From: UBA5314 sp964635975
GTDB lineage: Bacteria > Bacillota > Syntrophomonadia > Syntrophomonadales > Syntrophomonadaceae
Direction: 5' to 3'
Assembly: GCA_964635975.1 (NCBI GenBank)
Contig: CAZWPO010000006.1
Coordinates: forward strand, 1 to 64,000
DNA: 64,000 nt
Shown: positions 54,255 to 63,329 of the stretch, piece after piece
Layout of the letters: every line of letters starts with the position of its first letter
Numbering within the stretch: the stretch's first letter is position 1
The notes under the pieces: model-generated
What the model saw: the letters and a program-made list of their open reading frames with translations, nothing else
The model's database searches: none
Told to the model about the DNA's origin: nothing
Position numbers and translations under genes: made by a program

Positions 54255-55092
54255 CTAAATGCCTGATATTATTTATCTAACAACTTCGTGGATCCTGGTC
54301 TTAACGTTCAGACCCTGGTGGCTGAAAGTTTTAACGCACCCCCCACAACTTCATCCACCTGTTCAGTTCCATGCTGCGATTATCTTAAATCCTATACTCA
54401 GATCCCAGCCTAATATATATAGAAGAATTAGAGCAAAACTCATGCCAAGTTTAATAAAAACTTCCTGAAACGTAAGAAAGCCCGCCTCCACTAATCAAAT
54501 TCATATATGATTAGTAAATGTGAGCCTGTTTTCCCATTGTTGCCTTACATAGTGCCGCACCCTAAAAAGATGCACCAGGTATACGATAGGCGTCGCATTT
54601 TTAGTACATTGAAGCAATATTGCAACATGCGATGTGTGCTGCTGGCGGTCATTGGAAATCGCGGTTTAAGCATAAATAGTTCATAACATGCCATGTTTTG
54701 GCCTGGGAATGTGAATATTATAGCATTATAATAGTATATAAGCGGTGCTATAATATAAAAAACCATTTGTCGAAATTCTTCGTAATATGTAGTATTTTCT
54801 GGGAAGGATGTGAATATTTTACCAAACCAATTTGCACAGAAGGTGTTAACATAGAATAAACACTTACTGACCGACCCACATCTTCTGGCAAATATCCTAT
54901 TGTTTGCCGGGCATTGCTATGCCTGGAATGCTTTCCTTAATATACTCAATAAAATAATACTAAATAATTACGAAAATAATGGGGACTTGGACGTATTTAG
55001 GATTTATGGCTTCCTGAAAAGTGTATCACAGCATAGAAATATAGAGTTGTGATTTTTGAGGATGCCCGGTTATGTGCTTATGGGGGTGCAGA
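54255..55092. other. Long AT-rich intergenic region
   Basis: An 838-base stretch between divergent genes. It contains an 8-bp inverted repeat ACTAATCA/TGATTAGT (54490-54515) and a GCAATATTGC palindrome next to TGCAACAT (54614-54628), a possible half-site of the palindrome at 58168. I see no supported gene and no clear sigma-54 promoter. It must contain the promoters of the synthetase and the first activator. Confidence 0.4.
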
Positions 55093-56511
55093 ATGATTAA
55101 ACAAAGCGACGTTATATTAAACACCCACAAGAAATTTTGTTCAAGAGATGACTTAAAACAGGTCATTATCAGTTCCTATGACGCTATAATGGTTACCGAT
55201 GGCCAGGGCAATATCATCTTATGTAATCCTGCTACCGGCAAACTGCTGGACTTGGATGCTCGTAATCTCATAGGGAAAAACGTGAGAGATTTACGCGATA
55301 TCTATAGTCCGTCAATAGCACTGCAAGCATTGGAAAGTGGCAAAGTCACTACGGGTATGCTTAAAAACCGGCACGGTTCGAAAATCATGGCTACCGCAAC
55401 ACCTATTCTGGATGATAATGGGCAGATATCGATAATTGTTGTAAATTCCCGTGATGTGGAGATGGTGGAAAAGTTCCTGGAAGCCCTGGATAAAGAGACC
55501 GAAAAATCAAACCGCTATAAAACCGCTGCCGAATACTTAAGCGATCGGGATATCAGCCAGCAGCAAGTAGTGGCCAAGAGCAAGAAAATGCTTCATATTA
55601 TAGAAAATTGCTCACATATCGCCAAATCAGACAGCACGGTCATGTTATACGGCGAGTCCGGCACTGGCAAAGAAGTGATGGCCCGCTATATACATCGCAA
55701 CAGCTTGAGATCCAAGGAACCTTTTATACCCGTGAACTGCGCGGCTATTCCTTCTGAACTTCTTGAATCCGAATTCTTCGGCTATGTCGCCGGAGCTTTC
55801 ACTGGGGCGAACAGCAAAGGCAAACCCGGTTTGCTGGAAATAGCTCACAAGGGGACCTTGTTCCTGGATGAGATAGGCGACCTGCCGCTTTCAATGCAGT
55901 CCAAGCTGTTAAGGGTTATCGAAACCGGCGAGGTTCAGAGATTGGGCAGCACCAGCGTGTTCCAGACCAGCATTCGCCTGGTAGCGGCGACCAACCGAGA
56001 CCTGCAGTCTATGGTACAGCAGAAACTTTTCCGAAGCGACCTGTATTACAGACTGAATGTAATACCTATCGAACTGCCGCCGCTGCGTGACAGGCCTGAA
56101 GATATTCTGGTCCTGGCGGAAAAATTTTTAGACGAGTTCAACAAAAAATATGCTCTTAAAAAAGAGTTTACTCCCAGTGCTGTACGGGCTTTCCTGAGCT
56201 ATAACTGGCCGGGCAACGTTCGGGAACTTCGCAATGTAATCGAGCGCCTGGTAGTGACTTCGACCGGAGATTCTCTTGATTTTCAGAGTGATGCTCTTCT
56301 GGGCAAGAAAAAAGCAGAAGAAAAGCACCAGCCCGGTGAAGGAAGCTTTGGGGTGTATGAGGGCACACTCAAAAATGTGCTTAAAAAAGTGGAAGAAGAG
56401 TATATTAATCAAGTTCTGGCCGAATGCAACGGGCGCATCGGTGAAGCCGCCCAGCGTTTGGGTATCCATCGCACTATGCTTTACCGCAAGACCAAAGTAG
56501 CTGTAGAATAA
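55093..56511 (+). CDS. PAS-domain sigma-54-dependent activator 1
   Basis: ATG at 55093 (MIKQSDVIL) with GGGGGTG upstream; an ATG at 55072 is less suited. 472 residues: N-terminal PAS (about 25-125), a linker, AAA+ core (about 165-400) with GESGTGKE, GAFTGAN, FLDEIGDLPLSMQ and a C-terminal Fis-type domain (GRIGEAAQRLGIHRTMLYRKTK). Highly similar to activator 2. No receiver domain, so the PAS probably senses a ligand directly. Confidence 0.92.
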   Translation: MIKQSDVILNTHKKFCSRDDLKQVIISSYDAIMVTDGQGNIILCNPATGKLLDLDARNLIGKNVRDLRDIYSPSIALQALESGKVTTGMLKNRHGSKIMATATPILDDNGQISIIVVNSRDVEMVEKFLEALDKETEKSNRYKTAAEYLSDRDISQQQVVAKSKKMLHIIENCSHIAKSDSTVMLYGESGTGKEVMARYIHRNSLRSKEPFIPVNCAAIPSELLESEFFGYVAGAFTGANSKGKPGLLEIAHKGTLFLDEIGDLPLSMQSKLLRVIETGEVQRLGSTSVFQTSIRLVAATNRDLQSMVQQKLFRSDLYYRLNVIPIELPPLRDRPEDILVLAEKFLDEFNKKYALKKEFTPSAVRAFLSYNWPGNVRELRNVIERLVVTSTGDSLDFQSDALLGKKKAEEKHQPGEGSFGVYEGTLKNVLKKVEEEYINQVLAECNGRIGEAAQRLGIHRTMLYRKTKVAVE

Positions 56512-56545
56512 AGTTTTTCTTTCCTTAATATTTAGTTTGATTTTT

Positions 56546-56580
56546 AAGCCCACATCAGATCTCGATGTGGGCTTTTCTGT
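56546..56580 (+). terminator. Terminator of activator 1
   Basis: AAGCCCACATC and GATGTGGGCTT form an 11-bp stem with a 7-base loop, followed by TTCTGTTT. It lies just upstream of the sigma-54 promoter of activator 2. Confidence 0.8.
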
Positions 56581-56595
56581 TTGGGTTAAAAAGAT

Positions 56596-56611
56596 TGGCA
56601 TGCTTTTTGCT
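56596..56611 (+). promoter_or_regulatory. Sigma-54 promoter upstream of activator 2
   Basis: TGGCATG-CTTT-TTGCT matches the -24/-12 consensus except for one T in place of C. It is 149 bases before the activator 2 start. Confidence 0.75.
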
Positions 56612-56759
56612 GTAATATTAGTTTGAACGTATAAAGAGTTTGCCAGCGACAAGCAGCTTTCATTTTATAATATCAAAATTGTTTCCTGATCATATTTGAT
56701 TGAACGCATGTTTTGTCAGGGCGCGCTAAAAGTAGTACGGCAAGTTATGGGGGATATAA

Positions 56760-58178
56760 ATGGACACAGAAAAAGCCGATTTGCTGGTTACAAATAAAAG
56801 ATTTTGCTCCCGCGAAGATTTGAAACAGGTAATCTTGAATTCCTATGACGCTATCTTTGTTATTGATGGGAAAGGCACCATTCTGCTGTGCAATCCCGCC
56901 ACGGGTAGGCTTTTGGATACCGATCCACAGAAACTGATCGGCAGGAATGTCAGATACTTGATGGAAAACGGGATATATGATCGTTCTCTGGCCATGCAAG
57001 CCGTAGAAACCGGGGTTACGGTTTCAGGCATAATTACTAATCGCCACGGCACCAAGCTCATGGCCACTGCTACGCCTATTTTTGACGAAACTGGAGAACT
57101 CTCAATAGTAGTGGTTAATACCCGCGACAATGATATGGTGGAAAAGTACCTGGAGGCCCTGGACAAAGAGAGCAACAAAGCTACCCGCTATAAAATTGCA
57201 GCCGAATACCTAGGCGATCGTGATGTGACCCAACAGCAGGTGATAGCCCACAGCAAGATAATGAAAGAGATAATCGAAAACTGCGCCCACATAGCTAAAT
57301 CTGACAGCACAGTGATGCTGTTCGGAGAATCAGGCACCGGCAAAGAAGTGATGGCCCGGTTCATCCACCGCAACAGCAACCGGGCTAAAGAACCCTTTAT
57401 TCCGGTAAACTGCGCTGCCATACCTTCTGAGCTGCTGGAATCTGAATTTTTCGGCTATGTTTCCGGAGCCTTTACCGGGGCCAGCACGCGCGGCAAACCT
57501 GGCCTCCTGGAAATAGCCCATAAAGGAACCCTGTTCCTGGATGAAATCGGTGATCTGCCGCTCTCCATGCAGTCCAAGTTGCTGCGGGTGATCGAGACTG
57601 GAGAAGTCCAACGCCTGGGCAGTACGACCATCTTTCATACCAATATCCGCCTGATCGCGGCTACCAACCGCGACCTGCAGAGCATGGTAGAGCAGAAGCT
57701 GTTCCGCAGCGATCTATATTACCGTTTAAATGTCATACCAGTTAATCTGCCCCCCTTGCGGGAAAGACCTGAGGACATCCTGGTCCTGGCCGAGAAGTTT
57801 CTGGGGGAATTCAACCGCAAATACGCCCTGCAAAAGGCCTTTACGCCTGCCGCCATACGCAGCCTTATGGAATATAGCTGGCCGGGCAATGTACGTGAGT
57901 TGCGCAATGTTATCGAGCGCATGGTGGTGACATCTTCAGGCGGTGAGCTCAGCTTTGACGGCGATGCTTTGATAAGCCACGTCGAACATGAAGAAGAGAC
58001 GTCAACTCCCGGCATACGCCCGGTCTACGAGGGCACTCTCAAGAATGTATTGAAAAAGGTAGAAGAAGCATATATCAACCAGGTCCTGGCCGAATGCAAC
58101 GGGCGCATCGGGGAGGCCGCACAGCGTCTGGGCATCCACCGCACCATGCTCTATCGCAAGACCAAAGGTGCAACATAA
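56760..58178 (+). CDS. PAS-domain sigma-54-dependent activator 2
   Basis: 472 residues; the ATG follows GGGGG. Same architecture as activator 1: PAS (about 22-125), AAA+ core with GESGTGKE and GAFTGAS, and C-terminal Fis-type helix-turn-helix ending LGIHRTMLYRKTKG. The central domains are nearly identical between the two; the PAS domain and linker differ more. It lies directly upstream of the beta-oxidation operon and has its own sigma-54 promoter. Confidence 0.93.
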   Translation: MDTEKADLLVTNKRFCSREDLKQVILNSYDAIFVIDGKGTILLCNPATGRLLDTDPQKLIGRNVRYLMENGIYDRSLAMQAVETGVTVSGIITNRHGTKLMATATPIFDETGELSIVVVNTRDNDMVEKYLEALDKESNKATRYKIAAEYLGDRDVTQQQVIAHSKIMKEIIENCAHIAKSDSTVMLFGESGTGKEVMARFIHRNSNRAKEPFIPVNCAAIPSELLESEFFGYVSGAFTGASTRGKPGLLEIAHKGTLFLDEIGDLPLSMQSKLLRVIETGEVQRLGSTTIFHTNIRLIAATNRDLQSMVEQKLFRSDLYYRLNVIPVNLPPLRERPEDILVLAEKFLGEFNRKYALQKAFTPAAIRSLMEYSWPGNVRELRNVIERMVVTSSGGELSFDGDALISHVEHEEETSTPGIRPVYEGTLKNVLKKVEEAYINQVLAECNGRIGEAAQRLGIHRTMLYRKTKGAT

Positions 58179-58189
58179 TAATGTTGCAC
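58168..58189. promoter_or_regulatory. Palindromic candidate activator site
   Basis: GTGCAACAT and ATGTTGCAC flank AATA, overlapping the stop of activator 2; a third copy GTGCAAC lies at 58234-58240. These are 182 and 131 bases upstream of the sigma-54 promoter at 58371. It could alternatively be a terminator hairpin. Confidence 0.5.
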
Positions 58190-58290
58190 GCTAGATACAT
58201 GTATATTTTTTGCGACGTTTTTTTGTAGACTTAGTGCAACCATGTGCTTTTTGAAAGTAGTCAAAAAAATAATAAAATAATTTATTTTCA

Positions 58291-58326
58291 GGGACATAAA
58301 CGGTATAAATTCAGCGTTTACGTCCC
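58291..58326. repeat. Inverted repeat before the sigma-54 promoter
   Basis: GGGACATAAACG and CGTTTACGTCCC pair at 11 of 12 positions and are followed by TTTAATCT. It may terminate activator 2 transcription or be a protein site. Confidence 0.5.
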
Positions 58327-58370
58327 TTTAATCTATTATCGGAGCTTTTTCGCAGGCAAAAAACGATAGT

Positions 58371-58386
58371 TGGCATGCATCTTGCT
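58371..58386 (+). promoter_or_regulatory. Sigma-54 promoter of the beta-oxidation operon
   Basis: TGGCATG-CATC-TTGCT, the same type as at 56596. It leaves a 5' leader of about 345 bases before the thiolase start, in which AGACCTTC/GAAGGTCT forms a hairpin (58573-58600) but no gene is seen. Confidence 0.75.
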
Positions 58387-58741
58387 CTATAAAAGGTCAG
58401 AGGTGCACCAGCGAGAAAAGAAGTAGGCGAGAGGGGGGTTCTTATAGGGGAGAGCAATCCGTTCTGAAATATCCAAAAGAATAATTTGCTACTGCAAAGA
58501 TGTGGACAAAAAATTCCTAAAAATTTTTTCTTTTTTCTTAACCGTCGTTAGAGTGACGATTATGCCACTAAACAGACCTTCACACACCTCTAGAAGGTCT
58601 TAAAGATATCTTTACACCTTGTAGCCAAGCTACCGAGTTTGTACCAGTGATCGGATTAAATTAATCAATCAATAATTAGAGCATCTCTTCTGGCTATATA
58701 GGCCAAAATAGTTAAAAAACCTTAACGAGGAGGAAATATAA

Positions 58742-59977
58742 ATGGCAGCAGCTAAAAAAGTAGTTATTACCAGTGCCGCTAGAACGGCCGTAGGTTCCTT
58801 TATGGGGAGCCTGAAGACTGAACCGGCTGAAAAACTTTTGAGCCATGTAATGAAAGCCGCTATGGAGCGCTCCAAAAACATCGATCCCATGTTGATCGAA
58901 TCCGTACAGTGCGGCCAGGTAGAACAGTCCATGGCCTGCAACAACCCCGCCAAGTGGTGCGCCTGGGATGTAGGATGCGAGAACGCCCACGGCATGACCA
59001 CCAACCGCATCTGCGGATCCAGCTACCAGGCTATGGCTTCACTTTGGAGTGAAATCCAGACCGGCCACGTAGACATCGGTATCGCGTGCGGAACCGAGTC
59101 CCTTTCCAGAGCCAACTTCTTCCTGCCCGGCGATTATCGTTTCGGCCTGGGCAGCAACAAAAAGTATCTCTTGGACCCCAACGAAGAAGCCCATATGAAC
59201 TCCGGACCTCCCAAACTTGGACCTCCAGAATGGATGGGCGTAACCGCTGACCGCGTAGCCCAGCTGCACAACATTTCCCGTGAAGATTCTGACCGCTTCG
59301 CTTATGAAGCTCAGCAGAAGAACAAGAAGGCCAATGAGGAAGGCAAGTTCGTAGCCGAAATCGTTCCTTACGAAATAGTTTCCCGCAAAAAAACTGTAGT
59401 CTTTGACAAAGATGAATTTGGCAAATGGGATACCACTATGGAAGGTCTGGCCAAATTAAAACCTTCTTTCACCAAGGACGGCGTAGTAACCGCCGGAACC
59501 GCAACCGGTTTCAATGATGGCGCTGCCGCCATGGTCATGATGTCCGAAGAAAAATGCGAACAGTTAGGTTTAGAGCCCATGGCTTACATGAGCGACTATG
59601 TAATCGGTATGGCTCATCCCCTGCTGATGGGTCTGGCCCCTGGCGATGGCATCCCCAAGCTGCTCAAGAGAGTTGGCCTGGACTATGCTGATATCGATCT
59701 CTTTGAATGCAACGAAGCTTTTGCCGCCCAGGTACTTGGCTGCCTGAGACTCATGGATGCTTATCCGTATGATGGCGGACCCAATGCCGACCTGGTCCTT
59801 CCCAAACTGAATCCCTACGGCAACGGACTTGCAATGGGTCATCCCCTGGGAGCCACCGGCGCTCGTATAGCCACCACCGCTCTCTATCAGATGGTTGACA
59901 GAAACCTGAAGAGATCCATTGTAACCGCTTGCATCGGCGGCGGCATGGCTGTGACCATCCTGTTAGAAAGACCGTAA
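58742..59977 (+). CDS. Acetyl-CoA acyltransferase (thiolase)
   Basis: A 411-residue thiolase, AGGAGG before the ATG. Catalytic residues: Cys in NRICGSSYQA (about 88), His in GHPLGATGAR (about 365) and Cys in ACIGGGM (about 398). It cleaves 3-oxoacyl-CoA with CoA to acetyl-CoA and a shortened acyl-CoA. First gene of the operon; strong codon bias suggests high expression. Confidence 0.93.
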   Translation: MAAAKKVVITSAARTAVGSFMGSLKTEPAEKLLSHVMKAAMERSKNIDPMLIESVQCGQVEQSMACNNPAKWCAWDVGCENAHGMTTNRICGSSYQAMASLWSEIQTGHVDIGIACGTESLSRANFFLPGDYRFGLGSNKKYLLDPNEEAHMNSGPPKLGPPEWMGVTADRVAQLHNISREDSDRFAYEAQQKNKKANEEGKFVAEIVPYEIVSRKKTVVFDKDEFGKWDTTMEGLAKLKPSFTKDGVVTAGTATGFNDGAAAMVMMSEEKCEQLGLEPMAYMSDYVIGMAHPLLMGLAPGDGIPKLLKRVGLDYADIDLFECNEAFAAQVLGCLRLMDAYPYDGGPNADLVLPKLNPYGNGLAMGHPLGATGARIATTALYQMVDRNLKRSIVTACIGGGMAVTILLERP

Positions 59978-60043
59978 ATAGAGAGAATTAATTCATGAGA
60001 TATTTCTTAATCACTACCTAATATGAAGGAGGAGATTAGTAAT

Positions 60044-61348
60044 ATGGCAAGATGGGAAGACATGAAAAAGATACCGGCCCCTTATTTTATCCCTAAATTT
60101 GGGGCATTAAGTGGAGTAAGAATACTTTTGACCGGAAGCATCGTGGCCGCCCCCTTTGGAGCTCAGCTGGCTGCTGACCATGGCGCAGAAGTAATTCACG
60201 TGGAAATTCCTAATATTGGTGATTCCTACAGGACTCAGAATCCTCAGCTTCCCAGTGAAGACGGTACCAAACAGATGGCTTGTTCATTCGTTCAAAAGCG
60301 CAACGAGCTCTCAATGGCTCTTAATCTGAATATGAAGAAAAACGCTCAGAGCTATGAGATTTTTTGCGGCTTGATCAAGCAGGCTGATATCTGGCTGGAA
60401 AACGTAGTCTGGCTGGACAAACTGGGTATTGATCCCCAGGAAATGCTCAAAATCAATCCCAAATTGGTTATCGTCCATGTCAGCGGTTTCGGTCGCCCCC
60501 AATTCGGCGGCAATCCGGAAATATGCGACCGGTCTTCCTATGATCCGATCGGCCAGTGCGAAGGCGGCGTAGCCAACATGGTAGGCTTCCCGGATGGTCC
60601 TCCCATCTACGGGCAGCCCTTCCTCAATGACTATTTGACCTCAGTATATGCCTGGGGCGCCATGATGGCCGGTTATATCAACGTATTAAACGGAGGCATG
60701 GGTCAGGAAATCGACATCGCGCAGGTGGAAACCCAAGCCCGTAACCTGGATGACCACTGGGCATGCTATATCAACCTGGGAGTTGAAAAGAGCCGCGTGG
60801 GCAACCGCGTGCCTATATTCCAGCCCGCATCCATGCACAGGTGCAAAGACGGCCGCTACGCCTTTATCGGCGCATTCGGCAAAGCCGCCTATGACCGTTG
60901 CGTTAGAGGCTTGGGCCTTGATCCTGATGATCCCAAATGGGCATGGACAGCCTGTGGAAATTCCAAAGTAGCTGTTGATTCTCCAGAAGGCGTGGCCCTG
61001 TACAACCATATCGACAAGTGGTTCTCCGAGCGTACCGCCCAAGAAGCTCAGGACCACATGTCCCTGCCCCAGTTCAAGACTCCGGTAGGCATAGTAAAGA
61101 CGCCCAAGGACATCTATGCTGATCCCCACTGGCATGACCGCAAGAACTTTGTCAAGTACACTGTGCCGGCTATTGATGACCGGGAAGTCGAATGCTTTGG
61201 CTTCGTGCCCAAGTTCATGGACACCCCGGGCCAGGTATGGCGCGGCTATCCTACAGTGGGCTATGATACTGAGGCTATTCTGACGAAACTATTGGGCTAC
61301 AGTGAAGAAGAAGTAGTCGCCATGAGAGGCAAGAACATTTTTGACTAA
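60044..61348 (+). CDS. Family III (CaiB/BaiF) CoA-transferase
   Basis: ATG at 60044 (MARWEDMKKIPAPYF); the ATG at 60023 lies in the ribosome site. 434 residues with the family's G-A-D-HGAEVIHVE region, CSFVQKRNELSMALNL, and the Asp of SYDPIGQ at the position used by formyl-CoA transferase. It probably moves CoA between acyl-CoA and the free acid to activate substrate without ATP. Located between thiolase and dehydrogenase genes. Confidence 0.88.
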   Translation: MARWEDMKKIPAPYFIPKFGALSGVRILLTGSIVAAPFGAQLAADHGAEVIHVEIPNIGDSYRTQNPQLPSEDGTKQMACSFVQKRNELSMALNLNMKKNAQSYEIFCGLIKQADIWLENVVWLDKLGIDPQEMLKINPKLVIVHVSGFGRPQFGGNPEICDRSSYDPIGQCEGGVANMVGFPDGPPIYGQPFLNDYLTSVYAWGAMMAGYINVLNGGMGQEIDIAQVETQARNLDDHWACYINLGVEKSRVGNRVPIFQPASMHRCKDGRYAFIGAFGKAAYDRCVRGLGLDPDDPKWAWTACGNSKVAVDSPEGVALYNHIDKWFSERTAQEAQDHMSLPQFKTPVGIVKTPKDIYADPHWHDRKNFVKYTVPAIDDREVECFGFVPKFMDTPGQVWRGYPTVGYDTEAILTKLLGYSEEEVVAMRGKNIFD

Positions 61349-61365
61349 ACTCTAACCACAAAAAT

Positions 61366-61421
61366 CCCGGGGAGGCAATTTTGTTTGAAGTCGCCGTCCG
61401 CCTCCCCTGGGTATCGTTTTT
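61366..61421 (+). terminator. Intra-operon hairpin after the CoA-transferase
   Basis: GGGGAGGC and GCCTCCCC form the stem across a 23-base interior, with TTTTT nearby. It may attenuate transcription or protect mRNA. Confidence 0.5.
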
Positions 61422-61503
61422 CGTAAATATTTGCATAGGCCTGCTATAAACGGAAATGATATCTCTAGAATAAAAAATCAAATATTGAAACGGAGGTTAT
61501 ATT

Positions 61504-62364
61504 ATGGCAATACAGACAATCGGCGTATTAGGCGCAGGTTCAATGGGAATCGGTATCGTTCAGACAGCTGCACAGGCTGGCTACAATGTAATCGTATGTG
61601 ATATGGACATGGCTTTCATCGACAAGCAGATGGCTGGCGTACAAAAGCTTCTGGCCAAGAACGTAGAAAAAGGCAAAATGGATCAAGCTGGCATGGATGC
61701 CATCCTGGCCCGCATCACCAAGACCACTGACAAAGCAGCTTTTGCTGATGTAGATTATATGATCGAAGTTGTTGTAGAAGATCTTGGCATCAAGAAAGCC
61801 GTTCTGGGCGAATTAGATGCTATCCTGAAGCCCGATGTAATTCTGGCTACCAACACTTCCTCCATCTCCATCACCCAGCTGGCTGGCTTCACCAAGAGAG
61901 GCGACAAGTTCGTTGGAATGCACTTCTTCAACCCGGTACCGGTTATGAGACTGTGCGAAATCATCCGCGGCTATTCCACTTCTGACGAGACCATTGCTGT
62001 TGCTTCCGAAGTAGCGCAGAAGATGGGCAAGACCACTGTTGAAGTTAAGAAAGACACCCCGGGCTTCTTAGTAAACCGCTGCATGATGCCCCAGTTCCTG
62101 GAAGCTATCAGACTGGTTGAGACCGGCGTAGCAACTCCCAAGGACATTGACACCGCAGTAAAACTGGGCCTCAACTATCCGATGGGCCCCTTTGAGTTGA
62201 TGGACTTCACCGGCATTGACATTTCCAAGCTGGTTCTTGACGTATTCTACGAAGAGACCAAGAATGACTTCTGGGCTCCTCCTTACACCCTGAAGGCCAT
62301 TGTAAACTCTGGCAAGCTGGGCAAGAAGACCGGTGTAGGCTGGTACGATTACAGCGGCAAATAG
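61504..62364 (+). CDS. 3-hydroxyacyl-CoA dehydrogenase
   Basis: A 286-residue NAD enzyme like 3-hydroxybutyryl-CoA dehydrogenase. Rossmann motif GVLGAGSMGIGI, ATNTSSISITQLA, catalytic His in GMHFFNPVPVMRL, and GFLVNRCMMP. GGAGG lies before the ATG. Confidence 0.94.
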   Translation: MAIQTIGVLGAGSMGIGIVQTAAQAGYNVIVCDMDMAFIDKQMAGVQKLLAKNVEKGKMDQAGMDAILARITKTTDKAAFADVDYMIEVVVEDLGIKKAVLGELDAILKPDVILATNTSSISITQLAGFTKRGDKFVGMHFFNPVPVMRLCEIIRGYSTSDETIAVASEVAQKMGKTTVEVKKDTPGFLVNRCMMPQFLEAIRLVETGVATPKDIDTAVKLGLNYPMGPFELMDFTGIDISKLVLDVFYEETKNDFWAPPYTLKAIVNSGKLGKKTGVGWYDYSGK

Positions 62365-62399
62365 GAGTTCTTGATTTAATTTAAAAATGTACCCAAATG

Positions 62400-62441
62400 C
62401 AGGGAGCCCACACGCCCTACTATTCTTACCAGGGCTCCCTG
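62400..62441. repeat. Intra-operon hairpin before the enoyl-CoA hydratase
   Basis: CAGGGAGCCC and GGGCTCCCTG are complementary across a 22-base interior; no strong T-tract. Confidence 0.45.
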
Positions 62442-62498
62442 TCAGCTTGTTTGTCACTTGTGAATAAATGAGCATTTCACTTGAAAGGGGACCGACCC

Positions 62499-63278
62499 AT
62501 GGCTTATGAAAATGTTTTAGTCACTAAAGAAGATGGCATCGCGATCGTAACCTTAAACCGCCCGCCCATGAATCCCTTGAGCTCTGCCGTATGGAGCGAA
62601 CTGGGTCAGGCTGCTCAAGAGTTTAATAAAGATCCCGAAGTCAAAGTCATGATCATAACCGGAAACGGCACCAAGGCTTTTGCGGCCGGAGCTGACGTAT
62701 CCGAGATGGCTACCCTGACCCCGGTAGGAGTTTTTGATTTCTGCCAGACTTCCAAAGTAGCCATGCAAGCCATTGAAAATATGATTAAGCCGACTATTGC
62801 GGCTATTCCTGGTGTTGCTTTTGGCGGCGGCTGCGAACTGGCTCTGTCCTGTGACTTCCGCATTGCCGGCGACAATGCCAAGTTTGCCTTCCCGGAAGTA
62901 GGACTCGGCATCATCCCCGGCGGCGGTGGAACCCAGAGACTTTCCCGCCTGGTCGGACAATGCAAAGCAAAAGAATTAATGTTCATCGGCGATATCATCG
63001 ATGCTGCTGCTGCTGCAAATATCGGCCTGGTCAACAAGGTGGTGCCGATCGACAGCCTGATGGATGAAGCCAAAGCCATGGCCAAGAAGCTGGCTTCCAA
63101 GCCTTTAGTCGCATTACAGACCTGTAAAGCTGCTATTAATGCCAGCGCCAATGTTGACATTAATAACGGGCTTGACTACGAACAGCAGTGCTTTGTTATG
63201 GCTTTCGCCAGTGCCGATGGCCAGGAAGGCATCAAAGCTTTCGTCGAGAAGCGCAAACCCAATTATACTGATAAATAA
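62499..63278 (+). CDS. Enoyl-CoA hydratase
   Basis: ATG at 62499 (MAYENVLVTKED) with AGGGG upstream; 259 residues. The oxyanion-hole region AAGADVSEM and both hydratase glutamates are visible (GGGCELALSCD and FPEVGLGIIPGGGGTQRL). It hydrates 2-enoyl-CoA to 3-hydroxyacyl-CoA. Confidence 0.94.
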   Translation: MAYENVLVTKEDGIAIVTLNRPPMNPLSSAVWSELGQAAQEFNKDPEVKVMIITGNGTKAFAAGADVSEMATLTPVGVFDFCQTSKVAMQAIENMIKPTIAAIPGVAFGGGCELALSCDFRIAGDNAKFAFPEVGLGIIPGGGGTQRLSRLVGQCKAKELMFIGDIIDAAAAANIGLVNKVVPIDSLMDEAKAMAKKLASKPLVALQTCKAAINASANVDINNGLDYEQQCFVMAFASADGQEGIKAFVEKRKPNYTDK

Positions 63279-63329
63279 TCGCATTACTAGTCGTAGTACT
63301 AGAAACCAGGGAAATGAGAGGTGAATATA

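Noticed and set aside
54545..54766. 73-residue minus-strand frame in the long intergenic region
   Set aside because: AT-rich, no ribosome site, no recognisable fold.
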